Source: Candidatus Azophilus lithoversatilis (GTDB taxonomy: Bacteria; Pseudomonadota; Gammaproteobacteria; Pseudomonadales; Azotimanducaceae). Taken from it: a stretch of DNA of 62,021 nucleotides. The stretch covers positions 6,998 through 69,018 of the forward strand of contig JAQAJJ010000004.1 in assembly GCA_028278675.1 (NCBI GenBank), written 5' to 3'. Of the stretch, positions 36,843 through 45,846 are shown one piece after another. A program made the position numbers and the translations under genes. The notes below the pieces were generated by a model that made no database searches, was not told where the DNA came from, and worked only from the letters and a program-made list of their open reading frames with translations. Every line of letters begins with the position of its first letter. Positions within the stretch are counted from its first letter, which is position 1.

Positions 36843-38648
36843 CTAGAAGTAGATTTTCCCCAATGTCCAAGTCAGGGTAAGCAGCATGATCACCGTGAGG
36901 GGCGTGCCCACTCTGACGAAGTCCGAGAAGCGGTAGTTGCCGGTCGCCATCACCAGCAGGTTGGTCTGGTAGGCCATCGGCGTGGCGAAGCTCATGTTGG
37001 CTCCGAACAGCACTGCCAGCACGAAGGGTTCCGGGGGCAGGCCGAGGTTTTGGGCGATGCCGATGGCGATGGGTGTGCCGATGACCGCCGCGGCGTTGTT
37101 GGAAACCACGTTGGTCAGCACCGCCAGCAACGCCATCAGGGCACCGAGCACGATGAGGTGATCCGCTCCCAGGGTGGCGACCAGAAAGACCTCGGTGAGA
37201 TAGTTGGTGGCACCGGTCTCCACCAACGCCCGCCCGAGGGCGAGGCTCGCGACGATGACGAAGAACACCGATGAGTTGATGGCGCGTATGGCGCCACCGA
37301 CCGTCAGGCAGCGGGTCATCACCAGTAGGCAGGCGCCGGCGGTGGCGCTCACGGCGATGGGCATCAGGCCGCTCGCGGCAAAGGCGACAACGCCGACAAA
37401 GATAGCCAACGCCCGTTTGGCCTTGCGCGGTTCGGGCAGGTCCGAGGTGGCGTCGAGCACCAGAAAGTCGGTGCTTCGCTTGAGGCGGGCAATCTGCGTC
37501 CGAGCGCCTTGGACGAGCAGAATGTCGCCGGGCTGCAGCACCACCCGGGCGATGTTGTCCTCGAAGCTCATCACTTCCCGCCCGGCCCGGTGCACCGCCA
37601 GCACCACCAATTGGAACTGGTCCAGGAAGCGTGCGGAGCGAAGGTTGGCGCCGTCGAGTCGTGAACCGGCCACCACGGCGATCTCGGCCAAGCTCTGATT
37701 CTGCGCCGACAGGGCGCCATTGCCGGTGTCGCTGGAGTTAACGCTGTGCAGGCTTGCCTTCAAAGTGTCCTCAAAGATCTTGAGATTCTCTCGGGTGTCG
37801 CGCACCCGGAGTTGGTCGCCTGCCTGCAGAAGGGCGTCCGGCAACGGCATCAGCAGCATTTCGCCGCGGCGTATGCGCGCCACGCGCAGCTTGCCGTCGC
37901 AGAGCGCGGTGGCATCGGAAAGGTGCTTGCCAACGGCGGGGGACTGAGCGGTCAGGCGTAGCCGGGCCTCAAACAGGCGCGGCGCGGCGCTGGCCAGTTG
38001 AATGTCGCGGGCGGGCAGCAGCCGCGGCGCGATCAGCCACAAATAGACGAAGGCCACAATTGCGGCGATGGCCGCCGGATACACGAAGTCGAACATGCCG
38101 AATTCGGCAAGGCCCAGGTCGGACGCTACGCTGACCACCAGCAGATTGGTGGAGGTGCCGATGGTGGTGGCCATGCCGCCGACCAAGGTGGCGAAGCCCA
38201 TCGGCATGAGGATCTTGGCGGGCGAGTTGTTGGTGCGCAGGCATACGCTCACCAGAATGGGCAGCAGCAACACCACGATAGGCGTGTTGTTGACGAAGGC
38301 GGAGAACATGGCGCCCACCACGAGGGTCGCCATGAACGAAAGAAAGGGCAGCTGGCTCCAGAAGCGGGCGAGCAGGCGTCCCACTGGCTCCAGGGCTGCG
38401 GTCTGCACTAGGCCTTGGCCCATCATCATCAGGGCGCTGACCGCAATCAGCGCTTCGTGGCCGAAGCCGGCGAAGAACTCGGTGGGGCGGAAGTCCCCGT
38501 AAGGAAAGAGCGAAAAGCCAATGGCCAGGAGACTGATCAGCCCGGTGCTCGAAATCTCCAGCCGCAGCCGCTCGCGGCTAAACAGATAGAGAGCGACCAC
38601 CGTCAACAGCATCGACGCCAAGGCGTGGGGGTTGGGTATCTCGGGCAT
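36843..38648 (-). CDS. SLC13-family anion carrier with two TrkA-C domains
   Basis: About 600-aa secondary transporter of the divalent anion:sodium symporter group (sulfate or dicarboxylate in relatives). Hydrophobic blocks at both ends flank a soluble middle (about 215-395) containing two RCK-C/TrkA-C-like modules (LRVARIRRGEMLLMPLPDALLQAGDQLRV and ELAVV-type repeats). Transport motifs include SAFVNNTPIVVLLLPI and VVSNNAAAVIGTPIAIGIA, the paired NT/NN regions of the fold. The ATG at 38648 is preferred over a TTG at 38663. Substrate not determinable. Confidence 0.88.
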   Translation of the reverse strand: MPEIPNPHALASMLLTVVALYLFSRERLRLEISSTGLISLLAIGFSLFPYGDFRPTEFFAGFGHEALIAVSALMMMGQGLVQTAALEPVGRLLARFWSQLPFLSFMATLVVGAMFSAFVNNTPIVVLLLPILVSVCLRTNNSPAKILMPMGFATLVGGMATTIGTSTNLLVVSVASDLGLAEFGMFDFVYPAAIAAIVAFVYLWLIAPRLLPARDIQLASAAPRLFEARLRLTAQSPAVGKHLSDATALCDGKLRVARIRRGEMLLMPLPDALLQAGDQLRVRDTRENLKIFEDTLKASLHSVNSSDTGNGALSAQNQSLAEIAVVAGSRLDGANLRSARFLDQFQLVVLAVHRAGREVMSFEDNIARVVLQPGDILLVQGARTQIARLKRSTDFLVLDATSDLPEPRKAKRALAIFVGVVAFAASGLMPIAVSATAGACLLVMTRCLTVGGAIRAINSSVFFVIVASLALGRALVETGATNYLTEVFLVATLGADHLIVLGALMALLAVLTNVVSNNAAAVIGTPIAIGIAQNLGLPPEPFVLAVLFGANMSFATPMAYQTNLLVMATGNYRFSDFVRVGTPLTVIMLLTLTWTLGKIYF

Positions 38649-38697
38649 GGCCGTCAGCGGCAAACGATGCGATGCCTCAGACCAACAGGAAAACGGT

Positions 38698-38745
38698 CGC
38701 CGGGCGCAAAAGTTGACTCATTTGACAGCCTTTTCCCGCGATCAA
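38698..38745 (+). repeat. TCCCGCGATCAA-type dispersed repeat, copy 3
   Basis: Reads CGCCGGGCGCAAAAGTTGAC then TCATTTGACAGCC and TTCCCGCGATCAAGAGG, the cleanest match to the core shared with 8264-8309 and 45460-45512. It lacks the left hairpin. It lies in the 5' region of the SLC13 gene, on the strand opposite to it. Confidence 0.75.
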
Positions 38746-38770
38746 GAGGTCTAAGAAAGCGGAGCATCGG

Positions 38771-39697
38771 TCAAGCGCATCGCAAATTCAAGGTGATTGC
38801 GCTGAGTTTTTGCGCTAACTCCGACCCAATTTCGCGCTCGATGGAGCCGTGCAGTTCACTTGGCTCCACCAAGTGCATGGCGTAGGCGATGCTGACGCCG
38901 GCCAAGAAACAGCTGGCAAGCTTGATTCGATCGTGGCTGTGGAAGTGTATTTCCGGCAGCAGGTCGCTCAACGCGATGCACAGAAAGGAACCGGCGGCGA
39001 AGGCCAGCGCGCAGCCGATCACAAAGTTTTCCGAGGCCCCGAATTGACCAGCACCCCAATAGGTTGCGAACGCCGCGATTGGGCAAGTCAGCGCGAAGGC
39101 CAGGTTCGCCACCCTTTGCGACCACTGGCTTAGGCCCTTGATCCGCATGGTGGTGACGACGGAAAGCGCATCAAGGGGCTTGTGCAGGGCGATGGCCAGA
39201 AAGACCCCGAAGCCGGCCAAGCCGGCCGCGCCGTCGTGGGTCAGCCGCAATGTCGAGCCCAACGTGATGCCCTCGGTCAGCGCATGCACGCCCAGGCCCG
39301 AGACGATGCCAAGCCAGCCGACTGTGCGCCCCGAGCCGCGGGAAGTGCCGTCGGAGCCGCTTATACGGCCTGCATGGTCGTGGAGATGCTTGTGCTCGTC
39401 GCTGAAGTCGTGCTCATGGAAATCAAGGAAAAACAGCAACATCAGGGTCGCCAGCATCCCCGCCATCATCCACCAGACTGCGATTTCAACCGCCTCATGA
39501 CCCGATATTTGGGCTAAGGCGTGGGGCAGCAGGTGATAGGCGGCGACGCCGAGAATCAAGCCGGCCCCGAAACTCAGCACCATCTGCAAACGCGCGTGGG
39601 TGATCTGCGCACGACTCGGTAGCCAGCCGCCCAATAAGGAGGTCGCCAAGATGCCGACACTGTATGCCGCCAACAGCAGCAGGGCGTTTGACTCCAC
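38771..39697 (-). CDS. ZIP-family metal transporter
   Basis: About 308 aa from this GTG; an open frame extends to a TTG at 39805. Eight or so hydrophobic helices with a His-rich loop (DFHEHDFSDEHKHLHDHAGR) between helices 3 and 4. The metal-pathway helices are visible as VHALTEGITLGSTL (His, Glu) and ALHKPLDAL. ZIP proteins bring zinc, iron or other divalent metals into the cytoplasm. AGAGLILGVAAYHLLPHAL is a further family segment. Divergent from thrS. The start is uncertain because no candidate has a good ribosome site. Confidence 0.85.
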   Translation of the reverse strand: MESNALLLLAAYSVGILATSLLGGWLPSRAQITHARLQMVLSFGAGLILGVAAYHLLPHALAQISGHEAVEIAVWWMMAGMLATLMLLFFLDFHEHDFSDEHKHLHDHAGRISGSDGTSRGSGRTVGWLGIVSGLGVHALTEGITLGSTLRLTHDGAAGLAGFGVFLAIALHKPLDALSVVTTMRIKGLSQWSQRVANLAFALTCPIAAFATYWGAGQFGASENFVIGCALAFAAGSFLCIALSDLLPEIHFHSHDRIKLASCFLAGVSIAYAMHLVEPSELHGSIEREIGSELAQKLSAITLNLRCA

Positions 39698-39917
39698 CGC
39701 AGGCTCGCCAACCACGGCCAATGACCCGCCAAGCTTACACGAATGGCTCCACCCGCCGCACCCGATGAAGCCATTCGACCGGATTAATCCGCCAACCGCA
39801 CCCAATCGGGTAGGAAAGGCGCTTGCATGCCGATATCATCCGCACTTTTCCAGCCTGGGGCGGCGATGTGCCGTTCGGAGCGCTGAATTTCCTTGACCCG
39901 CTTTGGAGAGGTGCGCA

Positions 39918-41813
39918 ATGGCTTCCTTGGATCGACGTGCCGGGCAACGCGCCGAACACCGCGGCGCGGAGCCCCCAGACGAAGACCTTTACCGAATCCG
40001 CCATAGCTTGGCGCATGTGCTGGCGCAGGCGGTACTGGAGTTGCGCCCCGGCTCCACCTTGGGTTTCGGCCCACCCATCCAGGACGGTTTCTACTACGAC
40101 TTCCTCTTGAGCAAGCCGCTGACCGAGGCGGACTTCCCGGAACTCGAACGGCGTATGAGGAAGATCATCAAAAAGGCCCAGCGCTTTTATCAGGAAGACC
40201 TGCCCGCCGCCGAGGCGCTCGAACGCATCGAGGAAATGGGCGAGCCCTACAAGCGGGAGTACGGGGCGGAGCTGGTCGCCAAGCAGGGTTTAAGCACACT
40301 GTCCTTCTATCGCAACGGTCCCTTCCTGGATATGTGCGAAGGGCCGCATGTGGCGGACACCAAGCAGTTGCCGCGCGACGCCTTCAAGCTCAGGAGTCTG
40401 GCCGGCGCCTACTGGCGGGGCGACTCCGCCAACGCGATGATGACCCGCATTTACGCTTGGGCCTTCGCCGCCAAGGCCGAGCTCGACGATCATGTGGCGC
40501 GCTGGGAGGAGGCTCAGCGCCGCGACCACAAGAAGCTGGGTCGGGAGTTGGGCATCTTCACCATCGACAACGACGTCGGCCGCGGGCTGCCGTTGTGGCT
40601 GCCGAACGGCACCGTGGTCCGCGATGAGCTCGAAAAGCTGGCCAAGGAACTGGAGTTCAAGGCGGGCTATCAGCGGGTCGCCACGCCGCACCTTGCCCGC
40701 GAGCATCTCTACTTCAAGTCCGGCCATTTGCCTTTCTACGCGGATGACATGTACCCGTCCATGGAAGTCATGGATTCAAGCGATGTGCAGGAAACCGATG
40801 CCGCGGCGGGCGAGGGTGGTGCTGCGGTTAAGGAGGCCTACCGCCTGCGGCCGATGAACTGCCCCCATCACCATAAGGTTTTCGCGGCCATGCCGCGCAG
40901 CTACCGGGACCTGCCCCTGCGTCTGGCGGAGTACGGCCAAGTCTATCGCTGGGAGGACTCCGGGGCGGTCGGCGGCTTGGTGCGGGTGCGGGGCATGTGC
41001 ATGAACGATGCGCACATTTACTGCACCGAGGAGCAGGTCAAGGATGAGTTCAAGGCCGTGATGCGGCTCTATCAAGCCGCCTATGAGGTCTTGGAACTCG
41101 ACGACTACGTGGTGCGCCTGTCCCGCTGGGACCCCAAGGACCCCAAGGGGCGGGACAAATACGTTGATAACCCCGAAGCCTGGACCGCGTCGGAGGCCGT
41201 TTTGGAGGCGGTGTTGAAGGAGATGGGCGTCAACTACGTCGATGGCATCGGCGAAGCGGCGTTCTACGGCCCCAAGATCGACATTCAATTCCAGACCGTG
41301 ACTGGCCGCGAGGAGTCGCTGTCCACGGTGCAACTGGACTTCTCCCAGCCCGCGGCCCTAGGTCTGGCCTATGTCGGCGCCGACGGCCAGACGCACAGGC
41401 CCTATTGCATTCACCGTGCCCCCTTTTCCACCCACGAACGCATGGTGGCTTTCCTGCTGGAGCACTACGCCGGTGCCTTCCCCACTTGGCTCGCCCCGGT
41501 GCAAGTGCAGGTGGTCACCGTCTCAGAGCAATTTGACGCCTACGGGACGGAGATCGTCGCCGCGCTCAGGAAGCACATGGTGCGTGCCGAACTCGCGCCC
41601 TCCACCGATACGGTGTCCAAGAAAATTCGCCAAGCAGCGATGTTGAAGATTCCCAACGTCCTGATCGTCGGCGAACGGGAGCAACGAGAGCGCACCATCA
41701 CTCTACGCCGCCACGGCCAGAAAGCCCAGCACAGCTTGGCCTTGGATGTCTTCCAGACGGCGCTGCTTGAGACCATCAACGCCCGTTCGAGGGAGTTTCT
41801 GCTGCCGGATTAG
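39918..41813 (+). CDS. thrS: Threonyl-tRNA synthetase lacking the TGS domain
   Basis: 631 aa. It begins almost directly with the editing domain (HSLAHVLAQAVLEL, zinc-like His29 and His33; later GPHVADTKQLP), then the class II core: motif 1 region ELEFKAGYQRVATPHLA, RPMNCPHHHKVF, motif 2 PLRLAEYGQVYRWEDSG, FYGPKIDIQF, motif 3 PYCIHRAPFSTHERMVAFLLEHYAG over 490-516, and the anticodon domain from VQVVTVSEQF. The usual N-terminal TGS domain of about 65 residues is missing. The ATG at 39918 has GGAGAGG upstream. The common infC-rpmI-rplT neighbours are absent. Confidence 0.95.
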   Translation: MASLDRRAGQRAEHRGAEPPDEDLYRIRHSLAHVLAQAVLELRPGSTLGFGPPIQDGFYYDFLLSKPLTEADFPELERRMRKIIKKAQRFYQEDLPAAEALERIEEMGEPYKREYGAELVAKQGLSTLSFYRNGPFLDMCEGPHVADTKQLPRDAFKLRSLAGAYWRGDSANAMMTRIYAWAFAAKAELDDHVARWEEAQRRDHKKLGRELGIFTIDNDVGRGLPLWLPNGTVVRDELEKLAKELEFKAGYQRVATPHLAREHLYFKSGHLPFYADDMYPSMEVMDSSDVQETDAAAGEGGAAVKEAYRLRPMNCPHHHKVFAAMPRSYRDLPLRLAEYGQVYRWEDSGAVGGLVRVRGMCMNDAHIYCTEEQVKDEFKAVMRLYQAAYEVLELDDYVVRLSRWDPKDPKGRDKYVDNPEAWTASEAVLEAVLKEMGVNYVDGIGEAAFYGPKIDIQFQTVTGREESLSTVQLDFSQPAALGLAYVGADGQTHRPYCIHRAPFSTHERMVAFLLEHYAGAFPTWLAPVQVQVVTVSEQFDAYGTEIVAALRKHMVRAELAPSTDTVSKKIRQAAMLKIPNVLIVGEREQRERTITLRRHGQKAQHSLALDVFQTALLETINARSREFLLPD

Positions 41814-41834
41814 GCATTCGCAGACCCGGGCCCC

Positions 41835-41851
41835 AAGTTGCGCAGCAACTT
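41835..41851. terminator. Hairpin between convergent thrS and prc
   Basis: AAGTTGC-GCA-GCAACTT, a perfect 7-bp stem, placed 22 nt after the thrS stop and before the prc stop. No T-run follows, so termination is inferred from position. Shares a 17-nt core with the hairpin at 17592. Confidence 0.45.
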
Positions 41852-41876
41852 GATCAGGTTCCCGCGAGCAGTCGCG

Positions 41877-44027
41877 CTATTGCTGGCTGTAGGCGGATTC
41901 GCGGTCCAGCGCCGGTACTGGCGAGGATGAGGCTGCGGAGTCGCCGATCATCGCTATCTGGTGGCGGAAGCCGATCAGGTCGAGCAGCACTTCGCCAGCT
42001 TCGGCGAGCACGGCCTCGTTCGTGGGATCATCGGCTCGGTCTTCGGCCGCGGGGTCGTCCCCGGTTTCCAACTCGTCGAGGTCCTTGAACGGGGCGAGAC
42101 CCTTGGCCAGCCGCAGGGTGTTTTCCACCTCAAGCCGCCAAGCGTCCTCCTTCGCCTTTTGGCGGCGCCGTTCGGCCTCGTTCAAGGACAGCTCGGTGTT
42201 CTGGCTGTCTCGTCGGATGCGCTCGGCCAAGGTGCGCAGATACGCGAAGTCGGGATTGTCCAGCGTTCGCTCGGCGTGGTGGGTGCGCAGGGTGGCGAGG
42301 GCCGGCCGAATGTTGTTGCTGCGCGGGTAGGCTGCAGGTCGAATGACGTCCCAAGGCATGGCGTCCTCCAAGCTGCTCTCGCCGATGTGCTCGACATCGT
42401 ACAGGTCGGGGAACTCGATGTCCGGCAAAATGCCCCGGTGTTGGGTGCTCTGGCCGGAGACGCGGTAGAACTTGGCGGCGGTGATCTTGAGCTGGCCCCG
42501 GTTTAGCGGCACCAGAGTTTGCACTGTGCCCTTGCCGAATGTGCGGCCGCCAATGATGATGCCGCGTTCGTAGTCCTGAATGGCGCCGGCGAAAATTTCC
42601 GATGCGGAGGCGGACAGCCGATTGACCATCACCGCTAGTGGTCCGTCCCAGACGAGCGCTTCGTCATCGTCGGCGTAGACATTGGCCCGCTTTCTCGCCG
42701 CCTTCACCTGCACTGTCGGCCCCGACTTGATGAACAAGCCCGTCAGTTTGTCGGCCTCCTGCAGGGAGCCGCCGCCATTGTTGCGCAGATCGACCACCAA
42801 GCCGTCCATGCCTTCGGCCTCAAGCTCCCGAACGAGGCGCTCCACGTCGCTGGTGGTGCTGCGGTAGCTGGGATCGCCCTGCTTCAAGGCCTTGAAATCG
42901 ACGTAGAAAGTCGGGATTTCGATCACGCCGATACGATAGTCGTGGCCGCCTCGGCGCAGTGTCAGCAGCTTCTTGCGCGCCGCCTGCTCTTCCAGCTTGA
43001 CGGTGTTGCGGGTGATTTGCACCACCTTGGCAGTCTGACCCTCAGCCTTGTCCGGCACGACTTCGAGGCGCACCTTGGAGCCCTTGGTCCCGCGAATCAG
43101 TTGCACCACGTCGTCGAGGCGCCAGCCCACCACATCGATCAGCGGTCCTCGCTCCCCTTGGCCGACGCTGATGATGCGGTCGGCGGGCTTGATCTTGCCG
43201 GTCTTGGCCGCCGGCCCCCCGGGCACCAGCCGCACCACCGAGGTGTAGTCGTCCTCGCTGCGCAGCACGGCACCGATGCCTTCCAAGGACAAGGACATGT
43301 TGATGTTGAAGTTCTGCGAGACCCGCGGCGAGAAATAGCGTGTGTGCGGGTCATAGACGGTCGTGAAGGCGTTGACGTAGAGCCCGAAGGCGTCCTCGCT
43401 CTTGGTCTGCCGTGCCTGCTTGAGGCGGTTTCGGTAGCGCTTGGTCAGCAATTCCCGGATTTCGGCGTCGGGCTTGCCATTGAGTTTCATGTTCAGCGCC
43501 GCGGCCTTCAAGCGCTTGTCCCAGAGCGCGTCTAGAGCGGCCTCGTCATTTGGCCAAGGTGCGTCCTTGCGGTCCACCTCAAGTGCGTCGTCAGCGCTGA
43601 AGTCCAGCGCCTCCAGGCCGTCCTCAAGTTTGGCCAACAGATATTCGAAGCGGTCAGTCAGCCGCCGTTGGTGGCGGTTGAACATGTCGAAGGCCGGTCC
43701 GAGGTTGCCGCGCTTGAGCGCATCGTCAAGTTCATGGCGGTGCTTTTCCATGGCGGTCACGTCGGCGGCGGTGAAGTACATCCGCGCTCCGTCCAAAGCC
43801 TCAAGGTAGTTGTCGAATATTTCGCTGGAGGCCGCGTCGTCCAAGGTCTTGCGCAGGTAGTGGTTGTGGCGCAACTGCTCAACGATGGTCAGGGTCGTGC
43901 GCCCATGGACATCCAGCGGGGCGAGCGGGGCAGCCTCTTCGTCCGAATTGGCTGGCGCACTGCAGAAGGCGAGCAAAATGGCGTAAGCCGCCCAAGCGGG
44001 CGAGAGGTGGGTGTGTTTGACGCGCAT
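41877..44027 (-). CDS. prc: Carboxy-terminal processing protease Prc/Tsp
   Basis: Periplasmic S41 protease of 716 aa that trims or degrades proteins with unstructured C-termini. Signal peptide MRVKHTHLSPAWAAYAILLA, a long N-terminal helical domain, a PDZ domain (SLEGIGAVLRSEDDYTSVVRLVPGGPAAKTGKIKPADRI over 250-288), the catalytic Ser in NRLSASASEIFAGA and Lys in GRTFGKGTVQTL, then a C-terminal helical extension as in Escherichia coli Tsp. An upstream ATG at 44060 would add MIGFFHSATIG; the shorter start gives a cleaner signal peptide. Confidence 0.93.
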   Translation of the reverse strand: MRVKHTHLSPAWAAYAILLAFCSAPANSDEEAAPLAPLDVHGRTTLTIVEQLRHNHYLRKTLDDAASSEIFDNYLEALDGARMYFTAADVTAMEKHRHELDDALKRGNLGPAFDMFNRHQRRLTDRFEYLLAKLEDGLEALDFSADDALEVDRKDAPWPNDEAALDALWDKRLKAAALNMKLNGKPDAEIRELLTKRYRNRLKQARQTKSEDAFGLYVNAFTTVYDPHTRYFSPRVSQNFNINMSLSLEGIGAVLRSEDDYTSVVRLVPGGPAAKTGKIKPADRIISVGQGERGPLIDVVGWRLDDVVQLIRGTKGSKVRLEVVPDKAEGQTAKVVQITRNTVKLEEQAARKKLLTLRRGGHDYRIGVIEIPTFYVDFKALKQGDPSYRSTTSDVERLVRELEAEGMDGLVVDLRNNGGGSLQEADKLTGLFIKSGPTVQVKAARKRANVYADDDEALVWDGPLAVMVNRLSASASEIFAGAIQDYERGIIIGGRTFGKGTVQTLVPLNRGQLKITAAKFYRVSGQSTQHRGILPDIEFPDLYDVEHIGESSLEDAMPWDVIRPAAYPRSNNIRPALATLRTHHAERTLDNPDFAYLRTLAERIRRDSQNTELSLNEAERRRQKAKEDAWRLEVENTLRLAKGLAPFKDLDELETGDDPAAEDRADDPTNEAVLAEAGEVLLDLIGFRHQIAMIGDSAASSSPVPALDRESAYSQQ

Positions 44028-44677
44028 GCCGATGGTTGCTGAGTGAAAGAACCCAATCATACCCGTACTCGCGCCGATTTGCCTAAGCGGCGGCGGGCGG
44101 AACCCTTCCGATACCGCAGCTGTTCCGCTTCAGCGCAGTCGCTGCGTCGGCATTGTCGATGTTGGATGGAACACTAGGAAACCTCTGATCAAGTCCCGTT
44201 CGCTCAGCGCTTCACGGGTTGCGAATGGGAGCGACGTCCCAGCGGATTGGCATTGACCTCGAACGGAGCGGAATCGATCCCTTGCCCATCGTGAAGCGCC
44301 GGCGCCGGCAGGAGCGAGCGACAGGCGATTGACGCTTTGCTTCTGGCAACGCCGAACGTCGAGGAGCTCCGCAAGGCACCACATGTGAAAGCGAAGGAGG
44401 AAGTCGAGGATGCATCGGCAAACTGGCGGTAGTGCCCGGGCGGCAAAGGCGGCAGTCAGCGATCTGACGGCGCTCGCGTCGGTGATCGGCCCCGCCAGTG
44501 GTTGCGCCGGAAGCATGCGATGGGTGGCAAGGGGATTCACCGCCGGCCCGACGAGCGCACAACATGTCGTTGCGCCTCGCGCTGACGCGCCGCTGACGCT
44601 CTGATGCGACATATGACGCTTGACGAGACACTAGGTGTAAACTCGCTTCACCAATTTGATCTTGAAGGGAATGTTCG
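44028..44677. other. 650-nt region without a confident gene
   Basis: Between prc and the FKBP gene. Plus-strand frames contain two short protein-like stretches in different frames: about 44183-44331 ending ATGD-stop, and 44295-44432 ending LLLATPNVEELRK...EDASANWR-stop. These could be remains of one frameshifted gene. ACACTAGG occurs at 44171-44178 and again at 44627-44634. Minus-strand frames here have shadow-like composition. I do not recognise an insertion sequence. Confidence 0.4.
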
Positions 44678-45382
44678 ATGAAGGGAAAGGGATGTCCGGT
44701 CGGCCTTCGGGCCGCAATGTTGTTTGCGGCCTGCGTGATGACGGCCTGTTCCGAGCCGGGTGGCACTGGGTCGGCGTCGGGCGAGGCCGTGGACCTCGCA
44801 GGACAAGCCGCCGAGGCTGGCTACCTTATCGGCCATCGTCAAGGGGAGCGGCTGCGGGAGGAGTTTGGGGCAAGCATTGACGGACAGGCGCTCGCCGCGG
44901 GCTTGGCGGATGGCCTCGCCGGGGCGCAGTCCCGAGTGGCCGAAGCCCAGGGCCAAGCCGCACTGGAAGCGATCCTAGCCGAACGGCGCACTGCCGCCAG
45001 TGCTGCGGGGGCGGAATTTCTGGCGCAGAACGCCGAGCGTGTGGAAGTGGAGGTTTTGCCCTCCGGACTGCAGTACGAAGTGCTCGTTGCCGCCGAGGGA
45101 CCCAATCCAAGCGCTGACAGCCAAGTCACTACCCACTACGAAGGCCGTTTGATCGACGATACCGTGTTTGATAGCTCCATCGCCCGGGGCAGCCCCGCCA
45201 GCTTCCGTCTCAACCAGGTCATTGCCGGTTGGACCGAAGCGCTGCAGCTCATGTCGCCCGGGGCCAAGTGGCGGCTGTTCGTTCCGTCGGAGCTGGCCTA
45301 CGGCGAGCGGGGCGCAGGCCGACTGATCGGCCCCCACGCCACCTTGGTGTTCGATGTCGAACTGATCAGCATTGACGACTAA
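44678..45382 (+). CDS. FKBP-type peptidyl-prolyl isomerase, lipoprotein
   Basis: 234-aa Mip/FkpA-like rotamase. Lipobox VMTAC with Cys24 as lipid anchor, a helical dimerisation region (about 40-115, AGYLIGHRQGERLREEF and LAAGLADGLAGA) and a C-terminal FKBP domain. Active-site features: VTTHYEGRLIDDTVFDSS, FRLNQVIAGWTEALQLMSPGAKWRLFVPSELAYG over 178-212 and the final FDVELISI. Acts on proline bonds of envelope proteins, probably at the inner face of the outer membrane. GAAGGGAAT precedes the ATG. Confidence 0.93.
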   Translation: MKGKGCPVGLRAAMLFAACVMTACSEPGGTGSASGEAVDLAGQAAEAGYLIGHRQGERLREEFGASIDGQALAAGLADGLAGAQSRVAEAQGQAALEAILAERRTAASAAGAEFLAQNAERVEVEVLPSGLQYEVLVAAEGPNPSADSQVTTHYEGRLIDDTVFDSSIARGSPASFRLNQVIAGWTEALQLMSPGAKWRLFVPSELAYGERGAGRLIGPHATLVFDVELISIDD

Positions 45383-45412
45383 CGAGATGATGCCCCAGAC
45401 CAGCGAGAAGGC

Positions 45413-45512
45413 GCGCCGCCTTGGGGCGGCGCAATCGAGTTGCTGCTGCAACTCGGCGGTCCGGGGCGCATGAGTTGACTCATTTGGCAACCTCTTCCCG
45501 CGATCAGGAAAA
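45413..45512 (+). repeat. TCCCGCGATCAA-type dispersed repeat, copy 4 (longest)
   Basis: Contains GCGCCGCC-TTGG-GGCGGCGC (45413-45432), CGAGTTGC-TGCT-GCAACTCG (45436-45455), then GGGGCGCATGAGTTGACTCA, TTTGGCAACC and CTTCCCGCGATCAGG. It combines the left half seen at 28630 with the right half seen at 38698. It begins 31 nt after the FKBP stop, and its first hairpin could end transcription. Confidence 0.8.
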
Positions 45513-45531
45513 CCAGACTCGGTGGTGTCAG

Positions 45532-45846
45532 TTGGATTCCAGCGACAAGCTCAAGCGAGCCGAAGCCATACGGGAACGTCTGCGCAGCGCCCCGGTCCGG
45601 CGCCGAACGCGCAGCCACGCTAGGCTGATCCGCACCATCCTGTTGGGCACAGTGGCCGTGGCGCTTGCCATCGCCTGGCTGGCGGACGCCTACGGCGTTG
45701 AGATGGAGGAGTTGCTGGGTGCGCTTACGGCCAGCGTGGGTTTTGTGGGCATCTTCGCGGTTTTGGCCATGCTTGTTGGTTTGCTGCTCGGCTTGGGACG
45801 CTCGATTCTGGTCAGGCGCCGCCGCATCAATCGAGCTCCGCCATGA
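45532..45846 (+). CDS. Small hypothetical two-helix membrane protein
   Basis: 104 aa from a TTG at 45532. A basic N-terminus (KLKRAEAIRERLRSAPVRRRTR), two hydrophobic helices (LIRTILLGTVAVALAIAWLA and GFVGIFAVLAMLVGLLLGLG) and a basic tail RRRRINRAPP. The open frame runs back to an ATG at 45421, but that part lies in the dispersed repeat and gives the same RRNRVAAATRRS string as the start of the cyclase-family protein, so I exclude it. The 3' end overlaps lepB by 20 bp tail to tail. Family not recognised. Confidence 0.55.
   Translation: MDSSDKLKRAEAIRERLRSAPVRRRTRSHARLIRTILLGTVAVALAIAWLADAYGVEMEELLGALTASVGFVGIFAVLAMLVGLLLGLGRSILVRRRRINRAPP

Noticed and set aside
44130-44612. 160-codon minus-strand frame
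   Set aside because: Cys-, Arg- and Ala-rich shadow composition, no domain, and better protein-like stretches occur on the opposite strand.
44169-44640. Complete insertion sequence between the two ACACTAGG sites
   Set aside because: No transposase frame, no clear terminal inverted repeats and only an 8-nt shared string.
45421-45531. N-terminal extension of the small membrane protein from the ATG at 45421
   Set aside because: The stretch is dispersed-repeat DNA and gives the same peptide as in an unrelated gene, so a later start is preferred.
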